A stretch of DNA of 12,200 nucleotides from Promicromonosporaceae bacterium (GTDB lineage: Bacteria; Actinomycetota; Actinomycetes; Actinomycetales; Cellulomonadaceae), in the NCBI GenBank assembly GCA_009780755.1, contig WQZL01000063.1:1-12200 (forward strand), read 5' to 3'. The translations under genes and the position numbers were made by a program. The notes beneath the pieces were generated by a model. The model was not told the origin of the DNA and ran no database searches. It saw nothing but the letters and a program-made list of their open reading frames with translations. Positions 6,982-12,200 of the stretch are shown here, piece by piece (the stretch's first letter is position 1; each line of letters starts with the position of its first letter).

Positions 6982-9900
6982 TCTCGGCAACGGAAATCGC
7001 CCGGCTCCTTAGGCGCCACGAGCCGACGACCGAGCAGGCCGCGGTGATCGAGGCCCCCCTAGAACCAACACTGGTGGTGGCGGGCGCAGGTTCCGGCAAA
7101 ACGGAGACGATGGCCGCCCGCGTGGTCTACCTAATCGCCAACGGCTTGGTCACCCCCAGTCAGGTACTCGGTTTGACCTTCACCCGTAAGGCCGCCGGGG
7201 AGTTGCAGGAGCGAGTCGGCGCCCGACTCGCCCAGCTGGCACGAGTACGTGGAGCGGACAGCGATACCGCCTTCGATCTGCTGGACCGACCAACCATCGC
7301 CACCTACAACTCGTATGCGGCCTCGCTGGTGTCAGATCACGGCCTGCGCTTGGGCGTCGAACCCACCTCCCGGCTGCTGGGAGAGGCTAACCAGTGGCAG
7401 TTGGCGGCAGACCTCATCGAGGCCTGGGATGGTGACCTTGGCACCGATAAGGCAATCTCGACGCTGACCAGGGCGGCCATCAAACTCTCCGGCGAGATGG
7501 GCGAACACCTCACCCAGCCTGAACGCGTCCGTGAGGCCATCGACGAGATGATCGAACGAATCGAGGCGCTGCCACTGGGGGAACGCAAACGGGTACGAGG
7601 CAAAGAGATCGATGAGCTGCTCGACAGCCTCGGCGAGCGGCGAAACCTGCTTGACCTGGTGGCGGCGTACCGGCGGCGAAAACGGGAAACGGACAGCATC
7701 GACTTCGGTGACCAGATCGCATTTGCCGCCGCGCTCGCCCACCAGGTACCCCACGTCGGGGCGGCAGAGCGCGAACGCTTCCGTGTCGTGCTGCTAGATG
7801 AATATCAAGACACCTCGCATGCGCAGGTAGAGCTGTTGGCCAGCCTGTTCGGCGGTGGACACCCGGTTACCGCCGTGGGTGACCCCCACCAATCCATCTA
7901 CGGCTGGCGTGGCGCCTCTGCTGCCGGGCTATCCAGGTTCCCCAATAGGTTCGCGCGAGCGGATGGCAGCCCGGCTCAGGTGCGCTTCCTTTCAACCTCG
8001 TGGCGCAATGATGCGGCGGTGCTGACCGCCGCAAACTTGGTGGCCGAGCCACTGCGTACAAAGTCTGCCGTAACGGTGCCGCCGCTTAACCTGCGACCGG
8101 GAGCAGGCCCAGGCACGATGGCGGCCCAGGTAGCTAGTACGGAGGCCGAAGAGGCCGAACTGGTGGCCGAATGGATCGCCGCCCGCTGGCGTCCCGGCTC
8201 CCACCCGGAGGGTCGGGTGACCACCGCCGTACTTTGCCGCGCCCGCAAACAGTTCCCAGAAATAGAGGTGGCATTGCGCAGGCGCGGGCTTCCGGTCGAG
8301 GTGGTGGGCCTCGGCGGCCTGCTTTCCACCCCCGAAGTGGTAGACGTGGTGGCTCTGCTAGAGACGGTTCACGACCCGGCCCGCGGCGACTCCCTGATGC
8401 GGCTGCTCACCGGCCCCCGGCTTAACCTCGGCGCGGCCGACCTGCACGCCCTCGGCTCCTGGGCCTTTGACCTGGTACGGGAGGAGGAGGTGCAGCCGGA
8501 CTCGGACGCCATCCGGGTAGGCGATGAGACCGATCATCGTTCAATAATCGACGCTCTCGACGATCTGCCTGCTCTCGGCCAGGCGGCCCGCGATGGTCGC
8601 CTGCTCAGCGCGGCCGGACACGAGCGTCTGACCGCGTTTAGCCGAACGCTGCGAACACTGCGCGGCCTGACCTACCTTTCCTTGCCGGAGTTGGTGGTCG
8701 CGGCGGAACGGGCGCTCGGACTGGATATCGAAGCGGCGACCGCTGCCGCGCTGATCGGGGTCTGTCCGGAGGCGAGGGAGCGGGTAAGCCAGCGCGGTCG
8801 TGAACACCTAGACGCATTCCGGGATGTGGCCGCCGGGTTTGCCGCCTCAGCCGACTCCGTCTCCCTGGGAGCCTTCCTCTCCTGGCTGGGGGCCGCCGCC
8901 AGCCAGGAACGCGGCCTGGACATGCCGGTACGCGACCCCGACCCAGACGCCGTGCAGGTAATTACCGCTCACGCCGCCAAGGGTCTGGAATGGGATGTCG
9001 TAGCCGTGCCAGGGCTGGTAGATGGCGTATTTCCTTCAGAAAAAGCCAACAACGATGGCCGTCGCACCGACAACGGCTGGCTTACCTCGCTGGATTCATT
9101 GCCTTACCCGCTGCGCGGGGACGCCGCCGATCTGCCCACCTTCGATTGGCGAGGCGCCGGTGACATCAAGGAATTGCTGGCTCGCCGCGAAGAGTTCCGG
9201 CTGGCCTGCGGCGCCCACGAACTGGCTGAGGAACGCAGGCTCGCCTACGTGGCGTTCACCCGCGCCCGCCGCGATCTGCTGCTCACCGCTCGCTGGTGGG
9301 ACACTACGAGTAAACCCCGAGCGCTTTCCCCGTTCCTTACCGAACTGATTGAGGCTGGGCTGGTCACCGCCTGCGGCTGGGCGACCCAACCAGCAGGTGG
9401 TGAAACAAACCCGACCCTCGCCGAGCAGCCCACCGCCACCTGGCCGACACCCGCCTCGACCGACGCGGCCAACCCCCGCGTCATTCTGCGAGCGGCAGCC
9501 GCGTTGGTGACCCAAGCCTCTGGGTTCTGCGACTCGCTGTCGCTCGCGCAGAATGACGTGGCGGCTGGCACCGTAGACAATCTCGCCGCCCTGGCTCGTC
9601 TGCTGCTGGCCGAGCGCGACCGACGTCAAGATCAATTCGTAGAAATCCCCGCACACATTTCAGCCTCGGGCCTGGTGCGCCTGGCCGCGGACCGTGACGC
9701 CTTCGCGCTGCAACTTCGTCGTCCCATCCCCACTGAACCCACCTCCGAAGCGCGGCGGGGCACGCAGTTCCATCAGTGGGTGGAGTCGTACTACACATCG
9801 TCTGCACTGCTGGATGTCGATAGCTTGCCAGGGGCAGGAGATGACGACCCCGCCACCGGCATTGACCTCGGCACGCTGCGTCAATGTTTCCTGGAAAGCG

Positions 9901-10271
9901 AGTGGGCCGGTCGCACACCCATCGCGGTTGAGGTCGATGTGGAAACGCCGTTGGGGGAAGTGGCGACCCGTTCGCGGATAGACGCGGTATTCCCCGACCC
10001 AGATACCGGCCCGGAGGCAGTGATCGTCGTGGACTGGAAGACGGGACGTCCGCCAACCGACCCGGCGGAGCGGGAGGCCCGGGAGGTTCAGCTGGCCGTC
10101 TACCGTCTAGCTTGGTCGCGCTGGGCCGGGCTGCCGCTAAAGCAGGTTGGCGCCGCCTTCCATTACGTGGCCACGAACGAAACGATCCGTCCCGATCGCC
10201 TACTCACCGAAGGAGAGTTGGCGACACTCATTGATCTGCCCGCTCCGCAAGAGGATGCCAAAAGCGTCTAG
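6978..10271 (+). CDS. adnB: AdnB-type subunit of the AdnAB helicase-nuclease
   Basis: A 1,097-residue partner of AdnA and the expected leading 3'-to-5' motor of the complex. Motifs are canonical: Q motif around PTTEQ (16-20), Walker A AGAGSGKT (35-42, Lys41), Ia GLTFTRKAAGEL (65-76), II LLDEYQD (272-278), III VGDPHQSIYGWRGA (300-313), IV STSWRN (339-344), V VITAHAAKGLEWDVV (661-675), VI EERRLAYVAFTRAR (751-764). The RecB-like nuclease has His932 in GTQFHQW, Asp1002 in RSRIDAVF, Asp1019 and Lys1021 in VVDWKTG, and Gln1038/Tyr1042 in QLAVY. It lacks the four-cysteine iron-sulfur set seen in AdnA. ATG 6978 overlaps the adnA TGA; GGAAGGA lies 10 nt upstream inside adnA. A reading frame open from 6915 would add 21 residues that only mirror the adnA 3' end. 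In mycobacteria ATP hydrolysis by AdnB powers unwinding, and no Chi-like control is known. Confidence 0.92.
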   Translation: MISATEIARLLRRHEPTTEQAAVIEAPLEPTLVVAGAGSGKTETMAARVVYLIANGLVTPSQVLGLTFTRKAAGELQERVGARLAQLARVRGADSDTAFDLLDRPTIATYNSYAASLVSDHGLRLGVEPTSRLLGEANQWQLAADLIEAWDGDLGTDKAISTLTRAAIKLSGEMGEHLTQPERVREAIDEMIERIEALPLGERKRVRGKEIDELLDSLGERRNLLDLVAAYRRRKRETDSIDFGDQIAFAAALAHQVPHVGAAERERFRVVLLDEYQDTSHAQVELLASLFGGGHPVTAVGDPHQSIYGWRGASAAGLSRFPNRFARADGSPAQVRFLSTSWRNDAAVLTAANLVAEPLRTKSAVTVPPLNLRPGAGPGTMAAQVASTEAEEAELVAEWIAARWRPGSHPEGRVTTAVLCRARKQFPEIEVALRRRGLPVEVVGLGGLLSTPEVVDVVALLETVHDPARGDSLMRLLTGPRLNLGAADLHALGSWAFDLVREEEVQPDSDAIRVGDETDHRSIIDALDDLPALGQAARDGRLLSAAGHERLTAFSRTLRTLRGLTYLSLPELVVAAERALGLDIEAATAAALIGVCPEARERVSQRGREHLDAFRDVAAGFAASADSVSLGAFLSWLGAAASQERGLDMPVRDPDPDAVQVITAHAAKGLEWDVVAVPGLVDGVFPSEKANNDGRRTDNGWLTSLDSLPYPLRGDAADLPTFDWRGAGDIKELLARREEFRLACGAHELAEERRLAYVAFTRARRDLLLTARWWDTTSKPRALSPFLTELIEAGLVTACGWATQPAGGETNPTLAEQPTATWPTPASTDAANPRVILRAAAALVTQASGFCDSLSLAQNDVAAGTVDNLAALARLLLAERDRRQDQFVEIPAHISASGLVRLAADRDAFALQLRRPIPTEPTSEARRGTQFHQWVESYYTSSALLDVDSLPGAGDDDPATGIDLGTLRQCFLESEWAGRTPIAVEVDVETPLGEVATRSRIDAVFPDPDTGPEAVIVVDWKTGRPPTDPAEREAREVQLAVYRLAWSRWAGLPLKQVGAAFHYVATNETIRPDRLLTEGELATLIDLPAPQEDAKSV

Positions 10272-10291
10272 CGCCTCAGGTAACGCCATGC

Positions 10292-10337
10292 TTTGATCTA
10301 TGTGAAAACCGCATTTTGATCTATGTGAAAACTGTAT
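10292..10337. repeat. Tandem 23-bp direct repeat in an AT-rich patch
   Basis: Two adjacent 23-bp units (10292-10314 and 10315-10337) match at 21 of 23 positions. Both begin TTTGATCTATGTGAAAAC (18 bp identical) and differ only at two C/T positions near the end. Across each 3' boundary lies a dyad AAAA-N5-TTTT, at 10305-10317 and 10328-10340; the second extends to GAAAA-N5-TTTTC (10327-10341). The dyads are 23 bp apart, about two helical turns, so a protein could bind both on one face. The repeat starts 21 bp after the adnB stop and contrasts sharply with the GC-rich surroundings. Its role is unknown: operator, remnant of a mobile element, or a simple duplication. Confidence 0.85.
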
Positions 10338-10518
10338 TTTCGATGATTGGACAGTCGCAGTTCGCTCAAAGCGCGAGGCGCAAGGGTCATTGAGACGGTT
10401 GTGCGTCAGAGACGTGATGCCCGGATAAAGGCCGACTTGTCCGCTTCCCTTGGTGCAAATTGCGTCACCTGTGGGCTACGCAGTTTACTTATTGCCCAAG
10501 ACCAGCGAAAATAGTGTC
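10338..10518. other. Non-coding leader between the repeat and the GTPase gene
   Basis: Together with the repeat this is a 247-bp gap without a supported gene. It holds a weak nested hairpin: CTCAA (10365-10369) pairs with TTGAG (10390-10394), enclosing GCGC-GAG-GCGC (10371-10381), a possible adnB terminator without a U-tract. A weak plus-strand promoter candidate is TTGCGT (10460-10465), 18 nt, TTTACT (10484-10489), which would give a leader of roughly 20 nt before GTG 10519. Both are inference from pattern. Confidence 0.3.
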
Positions 10519-12200
10519 GTGAATTCCATTCGCGGCGACGCGCCCAAGGGCGCGCGCTTGGGCATACCTGCGGACAGGCCCGACCCTGAAGCCGCGATTG
10601 AACTGGGCTTAAGCATCTACGATGTGAGCCGTGACCTGCGCCGAGATGTAGCAGATGTTTTCTTCCCCCTGCCCATTGCGGGCGCTGCTGAGGCCCAAGC
10701 TTCACGTGATCGGCTGCTCACCCAGCTAGATGAACACCTGCTTCCCCGACTGCGCGAGCTGTCGGCCCCGGCTATCGTCGTGATCGCCGGATCGACCGGC
10801 GCCGGTAAATCCACGCTGTACAACTCCGTACTCAGCGAGGAGATTTCCGCAGCTGGCGTGCTGCGCCCTACTACCCGCGAACCGGTCATGGCGATAAACC
10901 CCGCCGATGAAGAACTCGTAGGAGATAACCCCGCCAAGGCCGTATCCCGCCTTATCTACCGTGAGGCCGTGCCGCGCGGTACGGCCCTGGTAGATGCCCC
11001 CGACCTTGATTCATTCTTAGAGGCCAACCGCGCCACCGCCGAAAAGCTCTTGGAAGCAGCCGACCTTTGGCTGTTCGTCACCACTGCCTCTCGTTACGGT
11101 GACGCCCTGCCCTGGCAGGCTCTGACCCGCGCCACCGAGCGCGGCGCATCCGTGGCAATGGTACTCAACCGCGTGCCCACCGAGTCGCTGAACACCGTTC
11201 GTTCCGATCTGCTGGCCCGCCTGCGCGAACACGGCATGACCGATGTGCCGCTGTTCGTACTGCCAGATGTCGGCCCCCATGAGGGGCTGCTGCCCGAGTT
11301 CGAAGTCTCCCAGGTGCGCCGCTGGCTCGAACTGCTTGGCGGCCCCGAACGCTCCCGTGCCGTGGTGGTTCGCACGCTTAAGGGCGCGCTTAACGCGCTA
11401 CCCGACTGGGTCAACCACCTGGCCACCGCCATCGACAACCAGGTTGAGGCCGCCGAGGCGATCCGGGCTTGCGTTGAGGGGCTGCGACTTGACGTCGAGG
11501 CCGCCGCCCGCATCGGAATTGCCGACGGAGCCTTAGCCGACACCACCGTCGCCGCCCGCTGGCAGCAGTTGACCAGCACCGCCAACATCGACAAGGTGAA
11601 GATCGCCAAGGGGATAGTGAAGTCGTCCACGCGGGCCATGCGCAAGCGCGAGGAGGCTCTACAAATACTGCGCACCGACGTACACGAAGCCGCCGTGCGC
11701 GCCTTGGTAGCGGCGGGCGCCCGTGCGGATGATGAACTGTGGGCGGCGCTTACCTCCGCCAACGCCCCGGACGGCGCCGCCTATGTACTCGCCGATGACG
11801 ATGTTCGCACCAAGGCTCGCGCCGAGCTGGCCACCAAGCTGGTTTCCTCCTGGATTGCGCACTCGCAGACCGCCACCCAGATGTTGACGGCGGGCGTTGG
11901 CCCGGCCGCCGGAATCGAGGCGGCACGGGTCATCGCCGCGATCAAGGCATTCAGCGAACAGGGTCTCGGTACGCTGTTGCTGGCCTCTGCCGCCGGAAAC
12001 GACGACTCTAGGTTGCTGCTGGCTCGTGCGCTGGGTGACGTGCCGGAGGGCGCGGTGGCGGCGCTTCGTGAGGAGTTGGCTGATCGTGCTGCTTCGATGG
12101 TTGATGCCGAGTTTCAGGCTGCGCTCGCGCCACTGATGACGCTCGCTCTTGGTGACGAGGCCGCCACCGGGCTGCGGGTTCGCCTCGTTGAACTCAGGAG
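10519..12200 (+). CDS. Dynamin-like GTPase (3' end beyond window)
   Basis: Partial: 560 codons are visible and the frame is still open at the right edge. A charged helical lead (about 34-80) precedes a G domain: P-loop GSTGAGKST (91-99), switch-I threonine in LRPTTREP (115-122), a G3-like DAPDLDS (159-165) with Asp162 where Gly is usual, and a G4-like NRVP (217-220) replacing NKxD. The strings AGVLRPTTR and LVDAPDLDS match an actinobacterial group of large P-loop GTPases that often occur as neighbouring pairs, like the bacterial dynamins DynA/DynB. Residues about 280 onward are mostly helical, Ala/Glu/Arg-rich, as expected of a dynamin stalk; no clear transmembrane helix is seen in the part present. 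Membrane remodelling or division is a family-level guess. The start is uncertain: the frame is closed at 10426, GTG 10519 has no good Shine-Dalgarno, and TTG 10558 (AAGG 8 nt upstream) is an alternative. Confidence 0.72.
   Translation, partial: MNSIRGDAPKGARLGIPADRPDPEAAIELGLSIYDVSRDLRRDVADVFFPLPIAGAAEAQASRDRLLTQLDEHLLPRLRELSAPAIVVIAGSTGAGKSTLYNSVLSEEISAAGVLRPTTREPVMAINPADEELVGDNPAKAVSRLIYREAVPRGTALVDAPDLDSFLEANRATAEKLLEAADLWLFVTTASRYGDALPWQALTRATERGASVAMVLNRVPTESLNTVRSDLLARLREHGMTDVPLFVLPDVGPHEGLLPEFEVSQVRRWLELLGGPERSRAVVVRTLKGALNALPDWVNHLATAIDNQVEAAEAIRACVEGLRLDVEAAARIGIADGALADTTVAARWQQLTSTANIDKVKIAKGIVKSSTRAMRKREEALQILRTDVHEAAVRALVAAGARADDELWAALTSANAPDGAAYVLADDDVRTKARAELATKLVSSWIAHSQTATQMLTAGVGPAAGIEAARVIAAIKAFSEQGLGTLLLASAAGNDDSRLLLARALGDVPEGAVAALREELADRAASMVDAEFQAALAPLMTLALGDEAATGLRVRLVELR

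Noticed and set aside
3727..10271. Phage-defence or other novel helicase-nuclease system
   Set aside because: Motifs, lengths and overlapping gene pair match the housekeeping AdnAB repair complex; no toxin, methylase or other defence gene is adjacent.
10292..10337. CRISPR array
   Set aside because: Only two directly abutting units with no spacer between them and no cas gene.
10343..10393. Sixteen-codon frame after the tandem repeat (possible leader peptide)
   Set aside because: No Shine-Dalgarno, no run of regulatory codons and no attenuator following it.
10406..10705. Minus-strand open frames over the GTPase gene start
   Set aside because: They lie opposite the GTPase frame, which shows clear P-loop and switch motifs, and have no ribosome binding site or family resemblance.

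Overview
This 12.2 kb window looks like chromosomal DNA of a high-GC actinomycete (Actinomycetota). The base composition is strongly GC-rich. The most diagnostic content is an adjacent pair of roughly 1,090-residue helicase-nuclease genes with the architecture of mycobacterial AdnA and AdnB. A small DUF3107 gene lies about 1.8 kb upstream, which recalls the mycobacterial neighbourhood of Rv3208A and Rv3202c/Rv3201c. The genus cannot be fixed from the sequence alone. No insertion sequence, phage gene, tRNA, rRNA or CRISPR array is visible.

Layout. Positions 1-1901 read on the minus strand: a 74-aa DUF3107 protein, then two neighbouring lipoproteins that share one exported AMIN-like domain but have different linkers. 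The second lipoprotein runs off the left edge. A 131-bp divergent intergenic region (1902-2032) separates these from a plus-strand block. That block starts with an ECF sigma factor (2033-2557), which overlaps by 4 bp a single-pass membrane protein with a large exported domain (2554-3591). This is the usual layout of a sigma factor with its membrane partner or anti-sigma candidate. A nested stem-loop (3601-3644) follows. Then come adnA (3727-6981) and adnB (6978-10271), overlapping by an ATGA. After adnB there is a 247-bp non-coding stretch with a tandem 23-bp direct repeat in an AT-rich patch. Last is the 5' part of a dynamin-like GTPase (10519 to beyond the right edge).

How the genes work together. 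AdnA and AdnB should form one heterodimer that unwinds and resects DNA double-strand-break ends before RecA-family repair. The sequence shows an asymmetric machine: AdnB keeps textbook UvrD motor motifs, while AdnA has a Walker A lysine-to-arginine change and a DD in place of DE in motif II. AdnA alone has the AddB-type cysteine set for a 4Fe-4S staple. Both nuclease domains keep their catalytic residues. The sigma factor and its membrane partner should form a signalling pair, and the lipoproteins are envelope proteins. Nothing in the sequence ties these two groups to adnAB beyond position.

I found no convincing undescribed multi-gene system. The signals most worth a second look are the tandem 23-bp repeat with its AAAA-N5-TTTT dyads, the two-tier stem-loop ahead of adnA, the degenerate AdnA motor motifs, and the lipoprotein pair with one domain on two unlike linkers.
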